Positions 1-7,804 of a stretch of 45,556 nt of DNA are shown here, piece after piece. The notes below the pieces were generated by a model that had not been told where the DNA came from, did no database searches, and saw nothing but the letters and a program-made list of their open reading frames with translations. Source of the DNA: Lachnospiraceae bacterium UBA7060. GTDB taxonomy: Bacteria; Bacillota; Clostridia; Lachnospirales; Lachnospiraceae. The position numbers and the translations under genes were made by a program. Location of the stretch: NCBI GenBank assembly GCA_002493835.1, contig DLAA01000025.1:1-45556 (forward strand), read 5' to 3'. Position 1 is the first letter of the stretch; each line of letters starts with the position of its first letter.

Positions 1-1
1 T

Positions 2-133
2 CCGATGGATCTGGAGGAAAATGTCAGACAGCTCCATCAGATGTTGTACCCGGAGGAGAGTTATACGCCTTCTGCGCAGGTGAAGCAGATCAGCGAAGAG
101 ATCATTGAGCAGACGGGAGAGTTTCTGCAATGA
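2..133 (+). CDS. C-terminal end of an unidentified gene upstream of the ABC exporter
   Basis: The frame is open from base 2 to a TGA at 131-133 and encodes the last 43 residues of a protein that begins outside the window. The tail is acidic and glutamine-rich and looks helical. Its stop overlaps the start of the exporter gene in an ATGA arrangement, so the two are almost certainly translated from one message. Genes in this position before paired multidrug ABC exporters in Clostridia are often MarR-type repressors, but the fragment is too short to show a DNA-binding domain. That identity is only a guess from context. Confidence 0.6.
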   Translation, partial: PMDLEENVRQLHQMLYPEESYTPSAQVKQISEEIIEQTGEFLQ

Positions 134-1923
134 GAAAGTTATTGATTTATTTAAAGGATTATAAGAAGGAGACGGTTTTAGCGCCGCTCTTCAAGATGTT
201 GGAGGCCACATTCGAGTTGTTTGTGCCCTTGGTGATGGCGGCGATTATTGATCGAGGCATCAGGCAGGAGGATACAGGCTATGTGCTGCGGATGGGGCTT
301 CTTTTGGCGGCGCTGGGATTCATAGGGCTTTTGTGTTCTGTCACAGCGCAGTACTTTGCGGCAAAAGCCGCCGTGGGATTTTCGACAAAGTTAAAATCAG
401 CTCTCTTTGATCATATACAGAGTCTTTCTTTTACGGAGATCGATACGCTGGGTACATCTACGCTGATTACGCGGATGACGGCCGATGTCAATCAAGTGCA
501 GAACGGTGTGAATATGGTGCTGCGTCTCTTTTTGCGTTCGCCTTTTATTGTTTTTGGCGCTATGATTATGGCCTTTACGATCGATGTACAGTCCGCCTTG
601 ATTTTTGTGGTGACAATACCGCTTCTCGCGGTGGTGGTGTTCGGCATTATGATGATTACCATGCCCATGTACCGGAAGGTGCAGGCAGGGCTGGACGTGG
701 TGCTTTCGGTAACCAGAGAGAATCTCACAGGTGCGAGGGTGATCAGGGCTTTTCACAAAGAAGAAGAAGAGACCGGGAAATTTAAAGAAAGAAATGATAA
801 GCTCGCAAACTTACAGCTTTCTGTGGGGAAAATATCGGCTTTGACTAATCCGGTCACCTATATAATTATCAATGCGGCTACAATCATTCTGCTCTACACC
901 GGTGCGGTCCGAGTGGATGAGGGCAGTATTACGCAGGGGCAGGTGGTGGCTCTTGTAAACTATATGTCACAGATTCTTGTGGAATTGGTCAAATTGGCAA
1001 ATCTGATTATAACCATCACTAAGGCGCTTGCCTGCGCTAACCGGATCGAGGCGGTCTTTGAGGTGAGTTCTTCTATGCAGTGGGAAGCTGTGAAGTCGGC
1101 CAATGCGGCGATGGAGAACGTGCCGGCGATAGAAGAGAGTGGGATTGATAAGAGCGAACCGAAGATAAAAAAGGAACTTGCTGTGGAATTTTCCCATGTG
1201 CATTTGACTTATGCAGGGGCGGGGGCGGAATCTCTCTGCGATATTGACATTGAGGTGCCGAAAGGCCAGACCGTGGGCGTTATAGGAGGCACAGGTTCAG
1301 GCAAGTCTTCTCTGGTCAATATGATTCCGCGGTTTTACGATGCCACCCGGGGAGTGGTGCGCGTGGACGGCAGGGATGTAAAAAACTATGGAATGGAAGA
1401 GCTCAGGCAGAAGATTGGAGTGGTTTTGCAGCGTGCGGTTCTCTTTCGCGGCACTATCCGGGATAATCTGCTGTGGGGCAGGGCAGAGGCTGCGGATGAG
1501 GAATTGTGGGCGGCATTAGAAATTGCCCAGGCAAAGGAGTTTGTGGAGGCAAAAGAAGGCGGTCTGGATGCATATGTGGCCCAGGAGGGGCGAAATTTGT
1601 CAGGCGGGCAGAGACAACGGCTCACGATAGCGAGGGCGCTTGTGGCAAAACCAGAGATACTGATTTTGGACGACAGTGCGTCGGCTCTTGATTACGCTAC
1701 GGAGGCGGCTCTTCGTATGGCGCTTAAGAAACTTTCTCCGGAGACTACGGTGTTTATCGTTTCCCAGCGCGCTTCCTCCATTCAGCATGCGGATCAGATT
1801 ATTGTGCTCGAGGATGGGGAGATGGCAGGGCTTGGAACCCATGAAGAGCTGCTTTCAAACTGTGAGGTGTATCAAGAAATCTATTATTCACAGTTTGAGA
1901 AACAGACTGCCATGCAAAATTGA
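130..1923 (+). CDS. ABC exporter half-transporter, degenerate-site subunit (BmrC/LmrC-like)
   Basis: This 597-residue protein has an N-terminal six-helix ABC exporter membrane domain (about residues 15-310) and a C-terminal ATPase domain (about 355-590). Walker A (GGTGSGKS) lies near 386-393 and the signature LSGGQ at 490-494. Walker B ends in Asp514-Asp515, where the catalytic Glu is normally found, and the H-loop His is replaced by Gln546 (SQR). These two changes mark the degenerate-site partner of heterodimeric exporters such as BmrC/BmrD and TM287/288. It should pair with the next gene to export drugs or lipophilic compounds using ATP. About 35 residues between the two domains (approx. 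312-350) form a charged, variable linker. The start overlaps the upstream stop (ATGA), which suggests translational coupling. The substrate cannot be told from the sequence. Confidence 0.93.
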   Translation: MRKLLIYLKDYKKETVLAPLFKMLEATFELFVPLVMAAIIDRGIRQEDTGYVLRMGLLLAALGFIGLLCSVTAQYFAAKAAVGFSTKLKSALFDHIQSLSFTEIDTLGTSTLITRMTADVNQVQNGVNMVLRLFLRSPFIVFGAMIMAFTIDVQSALIFVVTIPLLAVVVFGIMMITMPMYRKVQAGLDVVLSVTRENLTGARVIRAFHKEEEETGKFKERNDKLANLQLSVGKISALTNPVTYIIINAATIILLYTGAVRVDEGSITQGQVVALVNYMSQILVELVKLANLIITITKALACANRIEAVFEVSSSMQWEAVKSANAAMENVPAIEESGIDKSEPKIKKELAVEFSHVHLTYAGAGAESLCDIDIEVPKGQTVGVIGGTGSGKSSLVNMIPRFYDATRGVVRVDGRDVKNYGMEELRQKIGVVLQRAVLFRGTIRDNLLWGRAEAADEELWAALEIAQAKEFVEAKEGGLDAYVAQEGRNLSGGQRQRLTIARALVAKPEILILDDSASALDYATEAALRMALKKLSPETTVFIVSQRASSIQHADQIIVLEDGEMAGLGTHEELLSNCEVYQEIYYSQFEKQTAMQN

Positions 1924-1981
1924 ATGGGCATGGCAGGGGCGGAAGAAAGGCATGGCGAACAGCATAAAGATGAGGGTGATA

Positions 1982-2107
1982 GATTGAAAAATCATGCCGA
2001 TGCACTGATTTTCAATCGGTTATTTGAGTCAGAGCCTCAAATATGCCTTGATCGCAGTCGGAAATTTGACATTTCCGACGCGTGTCATCGCAGCAAACTG
2101 CTCTGAC
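1982..2107 (+). repeat. Two consecutive stem-loops between the ABC exporter genes
   Basis: The first stem pairs 1982-1994 with 2006-2017 (12 base pairs, one bulged A). The second hairpin is a perfect 9-base stem, GTCGGAAAT at 2057-2065 against ATTTCCGAC at 2071-2079, with a 5-base loop. It is enclosed by a perfect 8-base repeat, GTCAGAGC at 2028-2035 against GCTCTGAC at 2100-2107. No U-tract follows, so this is not an ordinary terminator. It could be an RNA structure that sets the ratio of the two subunits, or an intergenic palindromic repeat of the REP/MITE type. Confidence 0.6.
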
Positions 2108-2122
2108 ATGGAGGATCGTGTG

Positions 2123-3859
2123 ATGGGACAGAAGGAAACCTTTGGCAGGGTATTGCGTTATATAAAAAAATATTGGCTGTATTTGGCGGCATCCATCCTG
2201 ACAGCTGCTGTTACAGTGGCATTGACGTTATATTTCCCGATATTGACTGGACGAGTCATAGATCTTGTGATTGATAGGGGAAGGGTGGACTTCGAAGGTG
2301 TGTTTGCTATTCTTATAGAGATGGCGGTGGTCGCCGTCATCACCGGTGTATCCCAGTGGATTATGAATGTGTGCAACAATAAAATGACCTACCGAATCGT
2401 GCAGGATATCCGAAACGAGGCCTTTTGCAGGATAGAGATTCTGCCTCTTAAGTATATTGATGCCCACTCTTATGGCGAGGTGGTGAGCCGTGTAATTGCG
2501 GATGTGGATCAGTTTGCGGACGGCCTGCTGATGGGCTTTACCCAATTTTTCACTGGAGTGATCACGATATTGGGAACACTTGGTTTTATGCTCAGCGTGA
2601 ATGTAACTGTCACAGGGGTTGTTGTTCTTGTGACGCCATTGTCATTTTTTGTGGCAGGTTTTATTGCGAAGAAAACTTTCACTATGTTCCATCTGCAGTC
2701 GGAGACAAGAGGGGAGCAGACAGCTTTGATTGAGGAGATGGTGGGGAACCAGAAGGTGGTGCAGGCTTTTTCCCACGAAGATGAGGCGCTGGCTCAGTTT
2801 GATGAGATCAATGAGAGACTGCAGGATTGTTCTTTGAAAGCAATTTTCTTTTCCTCTCTCACGAATCCCTGTACCAGATTTGTCAATAATCTGGTGTATG
2901 CGGGCGTGGCAGTAGTCGGTGCACTCTATGCTATCCGCGGGGGAATCAGCGTTGGCCAGCTTTCCTGTTTCCTTTCGTACGCCAATCAATACACGAAACC
3001 TTTCAATGAGATTTCTGGCGTGGTGACAGAGCTGCAAAATGCCCTGGCCTGTGCGGCGAGAATTTTTGCGCTGATTGAAGAGGAGCCGCAGACGCCTGAG
3101 CCGGAGAATGCGGTGGTTTTGCAGAATGTGGAAGGGCGTGTGGAACTTTCCCATGTGGATTTCTCCTATGTGCCTGACAAAAAGCTGATTACAGATTTTA
3201 ATCTTTCGGTGAAGCCTGGACAGCGGGTGGCTATCGTGGGGCCTACAGGCTGCGGAAAGACGACGGTGATCAATCTGCTTATGCGTTTTTACGATGTGGA
3301 CCGGGGAAAAATCTGTGTGGACGGCCTGGATATCCGGGAGGTGACAAGAAAGAGTCTGCGCGGAAACTACGGCATGGTTCTGCAGGAGACATGGCTGAAG
3401 GCCGGAACGATTCGAGATAATATCGTGATGGGCAGGCCGGAAGCTTCGGATGATGAGGTGATTGCGGCGGCCAAGGCGTCTCACGCCCACAGCTTTATCA
3501 AGAGACTTGCCAACGGCTATGACACAGTGATAGGTGAAGATGGAGGAAGCCTTTCCCAAGGACAGAAGCAGCTTTTATGTATCACCAGGGTGATGCTCTG
3601 TCTGCCGCCTATGTTGATTCTGGATGAAGCGACTTCTTCCATAGATACGCGCACAGAGATCAGAATTCAAAAAGCCTTTGCCACTATGATGCAGGGCAGA
3701 ACCAGCTTTATTGTGGCACATAGGCTGTCCACCATACGCGAGGCTGATGTGATTTTGGTGATGAAGGACGGCAATATTATCGAACAAGGAAATCATGAGA
3801 CATTATTGAAAAAGAAAGGTTTTTATGCGAAGCTCTATGAGAGTCAGTTTGCCTCGTAG
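2123..3859 (+). CDS. ABC exporter half-transporter, consensus-site subunit (BmrD/LmrD-like)
   Basis: This 578-residue partner of the upstream exporter has a membrane domain (about 20-310) followed by an ATPase domain. Walker A is GPTGCGKT from residue 373. The signature is LSQGQ at 477-481, a variant usual in this subunit type. Walker B has Asp501 and the catalytic Glu502, and the H-loop keeps His533. It therefore supplies the competent Walker B and H-loop that the first subunit lacks. I place the start at 2123 because GGAGGA (2110-2115) lies 7 bases upstream. The frame is open further upstream to a TTG at 2024, but that part is the stem-loop region and is unlikely to be translated. The gene ends 16 bases inside the convergent lipoprotein gene. 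Confidence 0.93.
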   Translation: MGQKETFGRVLRYIKKYWLYLAASILTAAVTVALTLYFPILTGRVIDLVIDRGRVDFEGVFAILIEMAVVAVITGVSQWIMNVCNNKMTYRIVQDIRNEAFCRIEILPLKYIDAHSYGEVVSRVIADVDQFADGLLMGFTQFFTGVITILGTLGFMLSVNVTVTGVVVLVTPLSFFVAGFIAKKTFTMFHLQSETRGEQTALIEEMVGNQKVVQAFSHEDEALAQFDEINERLQDCSLKAIFFSSLTNPCTRFVNNLVYAGVAVVGALYAIRGGISVGQLSCFLSYANQYTKPFNEISGVVTELQNALACAARIFALIEEEPQTPEPENAVVLQNVEGRVELSHVDFSYVPDKKLITDFNLSVKPGQRVAIVGPTGCGKTTVINLLMRFYDVDRGKICVDGLDIREVTRKSLRGNYGMVLQETWLKAGTIRDNIVMGRPEASDDEVIAAAKASHAHSFIKRLANGYDTVIGEDGGSLSQGQKQLLCITRVMLCLPPMLILDEATSSIDTRTEIRIQKAFATMMQGRTSFIVAHRLSTIREADVILVMKDGNIIEQGNHETLLKKKGFYAKLYESQFAS

Positions 3860-4347
3860 TAGGATGCATCCTTGTTGTAATCCATGGATTCGGAGCGGAT
3901 ATCTTTGATTGAGCCGTTTTCCCACTCAAAGACAAGATACTGATAAACCACAGTGTGGTGTTCTAAGTATGTTTCATCGGTCAAAAAGGAGAGGAGTGCA
4001 TCCTTTTCGATTTTGTTATCCTCACAGAAGGTGTCAATGTCAATGGCGGCTCCATCGATAAAAAAGGACGGCAGGATTGTGGTAAGGGTACTGTCAAAAG
4101 GAATTTCTTCTGTTGGCAGAAAGCGATAGTCACCGCCGTCTACACTTGACAAAATGTCATAATCTTTATAGGCGGTGAGAAAGACGTCGGGAGAGTCACC
4201 GATTTTAATGCCGCGGATGGTCTGTGCCGTCTCTGCGTCAAGATCATAATCAGTGGGGGATAAAAGAGGCTTTTCCTGCCCGCAGCCAATGGTCAGGCAG
4301 GAAAGCAGAAGGGCAAGCGAAAGTGCTGCTATCATTTTTTTAGACAT
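3844..4347 (-). CDS. Small secreted lipoprotein of unknown function
   Basis: The 167-residue product begins with Lys-Lys and a hydrophobic stretch ending in LTIGC, so Cys22 is a likely lipidation site and the protein should be anchored outside the membrane. The remainder is acidic and holds no domain I recognise. The start at 4347 follows AGAGGA with 7 bases spacing; the longer frame from 4401 would run into the tRNA terminator hairpin. The 3' end overlaps the convergent ABC gene by 16 bases. It lies directly downstream of tRNA-Trp on the same strand, and I see no separate promoter. Confidence 0.8.
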   Translation of the reverse strand: MSKKMIAALSLALLLSCLTIGCGQEKPLLSPTDYDLDAETAQTIRGIKIGDSPDVFLTAYKDYDILSSVDGGDYRFLPTEEIPFDSTLTTILPSFFIDGAAIDIDTFCEDNKIEKDALLSFLTDETYLEHHTVVYQYLVFEWENGSIKDIRSESMDYNKDASYYEAN

Positions 4348-4374
4348 AGGTTGTTCCTCTCTTAAGTAATGATA

Positions 4375-4405
4375 TTGAAAAACCCGTGAGCGGTAACTCA
4401 CGGGT
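4375..4405 (-). terminator. Rho-independent terminator after tRNA-Trp
   Basis: ACCCGTGAG (4382-4390) and CTCACGGGT (4397-4405) form a perfect 9-base stem with a 6-base loop. On the minus strand it is followed by TTTTC. It lies between the tRNA and the lipoprotein start, so lipoprotein expression would need read-through or its own promoter. Confidence 0.85.
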
Positions 4406-4413
4406 CATGAGAA

Positions 4414-4484
4414 CAGGGGCAGTAGGAATCGAACCCACATCGATGGTTTTGGAGACCACTGTTCTACCTTTGAACTATGCCCCT
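4414..4484 (-). tRNA. tRNA-Trp (CCA anticodon)
   Basis: On the minus strand the 71-base sequence folds as a full cloverleaf. The acceptor stem pairs AGGGGCA with TGCCCCT. The D-arm is GTTC/GAAC, the anticodon stem GTGGT/ACCAT encloses the loop CTCCAAA with anticodon CCA, and the T-arm is GTGGG-TTCGAAT-CCTAC. The discriminator base is G, as expected for tryptophan, and the 3' CCA is not encoded. A promoter lies just upstream and a terminator just downstream, so it is a single-gene unit. Confidence 0.97.
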
Positions 4485-4515
4485 ATAAAATGTTATAACA
4501 AAACCACCGAAAATT

Positions 4516-4544
4516 ATTATAGCACAAGTGAATGAGTTACGCAA
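4516..4544 (-). promoter_or_regulatory. Vegetative promoter for tRNA-Trp
   Basis: On the minus strand, TATAAT (4516-4521) lies 17 bases after TTGCGT (4539-4544). The -10 matches consensus perfectly and the -35 is weak. It lies about 32 bases before the mature tRNA 5' end. Confidence 0.65.
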
Positions 4545-4585
4545 GAAAAAAGTAAAAAGGTAAAAAGGAGAAAGGAAGAAAATTT

Positions 4586-5026
4586 ATGCTGGAACAAGCC
4601 GGATCATTGTTTGACAATATGGAAGCAATGATGTATCGCATTAAGAAGAAAGTTTATAAGGAACGGATGGCGGAATTCAAAGATAAAAACAAGGAGCTTC
4701 TTCAGGAGATGATTGGCTTTGTAGAGCAGTCAAAAGATCAGAAGACGGCGGCATCGCAGATAGCGGGAAACCTTGCGGATGCGGTGGAAGCGCGCTTTGC
4801 AAAACGGGGAAAGATCAGCGGAAGAAGTCAGATGGACATTAATCTTTTTATGATTTATTATGTGTTTCCCGCAATCCTCATGACGAAGAGCGAGTGCGCC
4901 GTGCCTCTGGCGGACGCCATTCGGGATGAATGGCGCGGACGCTTTCGGGACAGTGCACAGCTCGACTATACAACTTTCGAGGAGATCTGCAGCACCTTTC
5001 AGGAAAAATTTTTGGGTCTGTTCTAA
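4586..5026 (+). CDS. Conserved-looking protein of unknown function, 146 residues
   Basis: The product is charged and mostly helical: Lys- and Glu-rich in the first half, with a short hydrophobic stretch (IYYVFPAILM) around residues 90-100 and a helical tail. It has no signal peptide and no motif I recognise. A purine-rich GGAAG upstream serves as ribosome site. It has its own terminator and sits alone between the divergent tRNA-Trp and the spoVA genes, so the neighbours do not suggest a role. Coding is supported by a plausible start and codon use like the neighbours. Confidence 0.7.
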   Translation: MLEQAGSLFDNMEAMMYRIKKKVYKERMAEFKDKNKELLQEMIGFVEQSKDQKTAASQIAGNLADAVEARFAKRGKISGRSQMDINLFMIYYVFPAILMTKSECAVPLADAIRDEWRGRFRDSAQLDYTTFEEICSTFQEKFLGLF

Positions 5027-5112
5027 GGAAGAAACGCTTTTGAAAGCTTTACACTTCTTCCAGGATAAGAAAATCCCAGCGGTGCAGAGGCAGGCGGATC
5101 CTTTGGCAGCAG

Positions 5113-5154
5113 AGGCAGCGTTCTTTTCAGGGGAGAAGGCTGCCTGCTTTTTTT
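5113..5154 (+). terminator. Terminator after the 146-residue gene
   Basis: AGGCAGC (5113-5119) pairs with GCTGCCT (5139-5145). Further wobble pairing (TTCT with AGAA) closes the loop, and a run of seven T follows at 5148-5154. Confidence 0.7.
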
Positions 5155-5159
5155 AACAA

Positions 5160-5189
5160 AAAACTCGATTTTGTATTAGTATAACATAG
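5160..5189. repeat. Partial copy of the CTCGATTTT-type repeat
   Basis: The 15-mer AACTCGATTTTGTAT followed shortly by AGTATAACATA also occurs near 45502-45533, with a 5-6 base gap between the two blocks. At 45.5 kb the same blocks form the right arm of a palindromic repeat. This copy keeps only that arm, so it may be a decayed element; chance similarity of AT-rich promoter DNA is possible. Confidence 0.4.
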
Positions 5190-5198
5190 GAAAATAGA

Positions 5199-5227
5199 GT
5201 ATAAAAAGAAAATATTTTATTATACTA
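5199..5227 (+). promoter_or_regulatory. Sigma-G-like (forespore) promoter for spoVAA
   Basis: GTATA (5199-5203) and TATACTA (5221-5227) are 17 bases apart. This fits the forespore sigma-G pattern (GHATR, then CATWHTA) with one mismatch. The same layout is found before spoVAD in this window, which supports the call. Confidence 0.65.
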
Positions 5228-5276
5228 CCATTTATAAAAGTTTATAAAAGAGCAATCCTTGTGGTTAGGAGAAGTT

Positions 5277-5912
5277 ATGTCAACTAATGGTGCGACAATT
5301 TATTTGAAGGCAGAACAGAATGTGGAAGTGCAAAGCAAAGAGGTGTGTGTTAAGGATATTGGCAGACTGACCTGTTCGGATCCCCATGCCCTTGCAAAGG
5401 CAAAATCTTTAAGGCTGTGGCAGTTTCAGGAGGATGCTTGTAAGAGGCAGGTTATCAGCATCCTTCGAGTGATAGAGGAAATTGAAAAGGCATGCCCGGG
5501 TGTGAGCGTGGAGAATTTGGGAGAGACGGATGTGCTGGTAGAGTGGATTGATGTGGACAGGCACAAGGGCTTTCTACAATGGTGCAAGCTTTCATTTGTG
5601 GCGCTGATCAGTTTTTTTGGAACCGCCTTTACCATTATGGCGTTTCACAATGATATCGGAATCAATGATGTATTTTCAAAGATTTATGAGATGATTATGG
5701 GAATGCCGGGTGACGGGTATGGGATTCTGGAGCTGTCCTATTCTGTGGGACTTGCGGTGGGTATTATCGTCTTTTTTAATCATATTGGCGGCAGGCGGAT
5801 TACGAAAGATCCAACTCCAATCGAGGTGGAGATGCGCATCTATGAGGAGGATGTGAACAAGGCGCTTATTGCGACGGCGGACAGGGAGGGAGAGAGCATT
5901 GATGTTTCTTAG
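5277..5912 (+). CDS. spoVAA: Stage V sporulation protein AA
   Basis: The 211-residue protein is close to the Bacillus subtilis SpoVAA length (about 206). It has a soluble N-terminal domain (about 1-105) and two membrane helices near 112-130 and 155-172. The most telling match is the C-terminal block IIVFFNHIGGRR...TPIEVEM, the best conserved part of the family. SpoVA proteins form the spore inner-membrane channel that imports dipicolinic acid during spore formation and releases it at germination. The start at 5277 follows AGGAGA (5267-5272); the frame extends to a TTG at 5259, but the ribosome site favours the ATG. It overlaps spoVAB by 11 bases and is driven by the sigma-G-like promoter just upstream. 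Confidence 0.93.
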   Translation: MSTNGATIYLKAEQNVEVQSKEVCVKDIGRLTCSDPHALAKAKSLRLWQFQEDACKRQVISILRVIEEIEKACPGVSVENLGETDVLVEWIDVDRHKGFLQWCKLSFVALISFFGTAFTIMAFHNDIGINDVFSKIYEMIMGMPGDGYGILELSYSVGLAVGIIVFFNHIGGRRITKDPTPIEVEMRIYEEDVNKALIATADREGESIDVS

Positions 5913-6396
5913 GCAGTTTCTTTTGGCGGTGATCGGGGGAAGCGCTGGATTGATCGTTTCGGCGGGTGTTTTCACGGTTTTGATCTCCGTGGGGCTGATT
6001 CCCCGATTTGCGGGGAAAATGCATGTGGCGTGCAAGGTGTTCGTGCTGGAGGAGATGGTGATATTTGGTACACTGACAGGCTGCTTTTTTAGCGTATTCA
6101 GTGAGTGGGGGATGGTCGGGAATTATGTGAGAACCCATAAGATTTTCGGTAATGCGACAGAAGGCGTATGGAATTTTGCCGGCATGCTGATACAGCTTAT
6201 ATTCGGCCTGTTTGCAGGTATTTTCGTGGGGTGTTTGGCTCTTGCAATAGCGGAGATGTTAAACACTATCCCTATTTTTGCCAGAAGAATTGGTTTCCGT
6301 CATGGACTGGGAATTGCCATTTTGGCGGTGGCACTTGGCAAACTTGTGGGGAGCCTGATCTATTTTACACAGCGAGTGTTTATGTATGGCGGGTAG
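5902..6396 (+). CDS. spoVAB: Stage V sporulation protein AB
   Basis: A 164-residue integral membrane protein with about four to five hydrophobic helices. The N-terminal pattern LLAVIGGSAGLIVSAGVFTV and the IPRFAGK loop are characteristic of SpoVAB. It belongs to the dipicolinate channel complex in the spore inner membrane. The start lies inside the end of spoVAA (11-base overlap), with a GGGAGGG ribosome site about 11 bases upstream, which suggests translational coupling. Upstream in-frame GTG/ATG options lie deeper in spoVAA and would add only charged residues. Confidence 0.9.
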   Translation: MFLRQFLLAVIGGSAGLIVSAGVFTVLISVGLIPRFAGKMHVACKVFVLEEMVIFGTLTGCFFSVFSEWGMVGNYVRTHKIFGNATEGVWNFAGMLIQLIFGLFAGIFVGCLALAIAEMLNTIPIFARRIGFRHGLGIAILAVALGKLVGSLIYFTQRVFMYGG

Positions 6397-6468
6397 TCTG
6401 CTCGTCCGTGGATTTTGAGTTACAGCGAAGCTGTGACAGGAAGGTTAGTGGAAGGAGAAATACAGATT

Positions 6469-6978
6469 ATGGAAGAAAAGCGGGTACAGAATGAGGCGCA
6501 AAGTCAAAATAGAGAGCTGACACAAAAGGAGAGAGAGGAGGCGTACAGACAGCATGTGGAACAGACGACGCCGAAGTACAGTCTGACGGTACGTATGGCG
6601 AAGGCCTTCATCACAGGCGGGATCATCTGTGTGATTGGACAGTGCATTTTGAACTATGCCACAAACAGAATGGGGATTGATAAGGAGACGGCGGGCTCTT
6701 GGTGCTCCATGATCCTGGTGCTTACAAGCGTTATTCTCACAGGTTTTAATCTTTACCCAAAGTGTGTCGAGTGGGGCGGGGCGGGAGCTCTCGTGCCGAT
6801 TACAGGTTTTGCCAATTCAGTGGCATCAGCGGCCATCGAGTACCAGAAGGAGGGCCAGGTGTTTGGCATCGGATGTAAGATATTCACCATCGCCGGGCCT
6901 GTCATTCTGTATGGTATTTTTACAAGCTGGGTGCTGGGAGTCATATACTGGGGCGCAAAGTGTCTTGGGTTAGGGTGA
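6469..6978 (+). CDS. spoVAC: Stage V sporulation protein AC
   Basis: This 169-residue membrane protein has a charged N-terminal tail of about 45 residues and then four predicted helices. The block LTGFNLYPKCVEWGGAGALV and the following TGFANSVASAAIEYQKEG are typical of SpoVAC, the subunit with mechanosensitive-channel activity in Bacillus. It would carry dipicolinate across the spore inner membrane. The start at 6469 follows GAAGGAG (6451-6457). spoVAD and spoVAE do not follow here as they do in most spore formers; they lie about 29 and 32 kb downstream in this window. Confidence 0.93.
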   Translation: MEEKRVQNEAQSQNRELTQKEREEAYRQHVEQTTPKYSLTVRMAKAFITGGIICVIGQCILNYATNRMGIDKETAGSWCSMILVLTSVILTGFNLYPKCVEWGGAGALVPITGFANSVASAAIEYQKEGQVFGIGCKIFTIAGPVILYGIFTSWVLGVIYWGAKCLGLG

Positions 6979-6982
6979 CGGC

Positions 6983-7010
6983 TTGACAATTTGTCCTTCT
7001 GTGTTATACT
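6983..7010 (+). promoter_or_regulatory. Vegetative promoter of the biotin genes
   Basis: TTGACA (6983-6988), a 16-base spacer and TATACT (7005-7010). Transcription should begin near 7017, just ahead of the BirA-type dyad, so repressor binding there would block initiation or clearance. Confidence 0.8.
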
Positions 7011-7020
7011 CATATTGTCA

Positions 7021-7051
7021 TTGTTAACCAATAATAATAATTGGTTGACGA
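7021..7051 (+). promoter_or_regulatory. BirA-type biotin operator
   Basis: TTGTTAACC (7021-7029), 13 bases, then GGTTGACGA (7043-7051). The left half matches the Firmicute BirA half-site and the right half matches 7 of 9 positions; an inner dyad AACCAAT/ATTGGTT extends the symmetry. Half-sites and spacing resemble the Bacillus subtilis bioW operator as I recall it. BirA with biotinyl-AMP would repress bioY and the genes behind it when biotin is plentiful. Confidence 0.85.
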
Positions 7052-7088
7052 ATGGGGAGTATATCGATAGACAACAGGAGGAATGTAT

Positions 7089-7706
7089 ATGGAAAAGATA
7101 TCTTGTGAGCCGGAAAAGGCTGCGGGAAGGGACAGACAGTCAATTGCCGGACGAAAGATAAGTACGCAGGATATGGTACTTTGCGGGGTGTTTACAACGT
7201 TGATTGCGGTGGGCGCTTTTATCAAAGTTCCGGTGCCGGTTGTGCCCTTCACTTTGCAGTTTCTCTTCACTATGCTGGCGGGTCTTCTTCTCGGCGGCAG
7301 GAAGGGAGCGCTCAGTGTGGGCATATACATTCTCCTGGGATTAATAGGCCTTCCTGTCTTTGCGGAGGGGGGAGGCTTATGGTACATATGGAAGCCCAGT
7401 TTCGGCTATCTGCTGGGTTTTATGCTGGCGGCTTATGTGACCGGCAGGATGGTGGAGCGCAGAGAACGATTGGTGACCGGCTGGGTCATAGCAGTCAACT
7501 TTTTGGGACTTTTTATTGTCTATGCAGCGGGCATGATCTATTACTATGTGATTTGTAACTATGTGATCGACACACCTATTGCGGTCGGACCGCTGTTTCT
7601 GTATTGCTTTGTGCTGGCGGTTCCGGGGGATATCTGCCTCTGCATTCTGGCGGCACTGTTGACTGCAAAGGTCAAGCCTGTGCTTGACAGGATGGCTGAC
7701 CGTTAG
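7089..7706 (+). CDS. bioY: Biotin transporter substrate-binding subunit BioY
   Basis: The 205-residue protein has six predicted membrane helices after a hydrophilic N-terminus of about 25 residues. Family hallmarks are the block KVPVPVVPFTLQFLF near residues 49-63, and GLIGLPVFAEGGG...PSFGYLLGF. BioY is the S-component of the ECF biotin importer and works with shared EcfA/A'/T subunits, which are not in this window. The start at 7089 has AGGAGG (7076-7081) seven bases upstream; the ATG at 7083 is too close to that site. The BirA-type operator in front indicates biotin repression. It is the first gene of the bioYDAB cluster. Confidence 0.93.
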   Translation: MEKISCEPEKAAGRDRQSIAGRKISTQDMVLCGVFTTLIAVGAFIKVPVPVVPFTLQFLFTMLAGLLLGGRKGALSVGIYILLGLIGLPVFAEGGGLWYIWKPSFGYLLGFMLAAYVTGRMVERRERLVTGWVIAVNFLGLFIVYAAGMIYYYVICNYVIDTPIAVGPLFLYCFVLAVPGDICLCILAALLTAKVKPVLDRMADR

Positions 7707-7804
7707 TGTGCTTGGGAAAATGATAAAAGAAGTCATTGCGCGATGGACTGGATCAGTGTATAAGTGAGCATGGTGAAAGCGGTGGGAAAGAGAGGCGTGG
7801 TATT

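Noticed and set aside
2024..2122. TTG start giving a 33-residue longer second ABC subunit
   Set aside because: The extension is the stem-loop spacer; the ATG at 2123 has a proper GGAGGA site.
2642..3559. 305-residue minus-strand frame
   Set aside because: Lies entirely antisense to the second ABC exporter ATPase and membrane domain; composition typical of a shadow frame.
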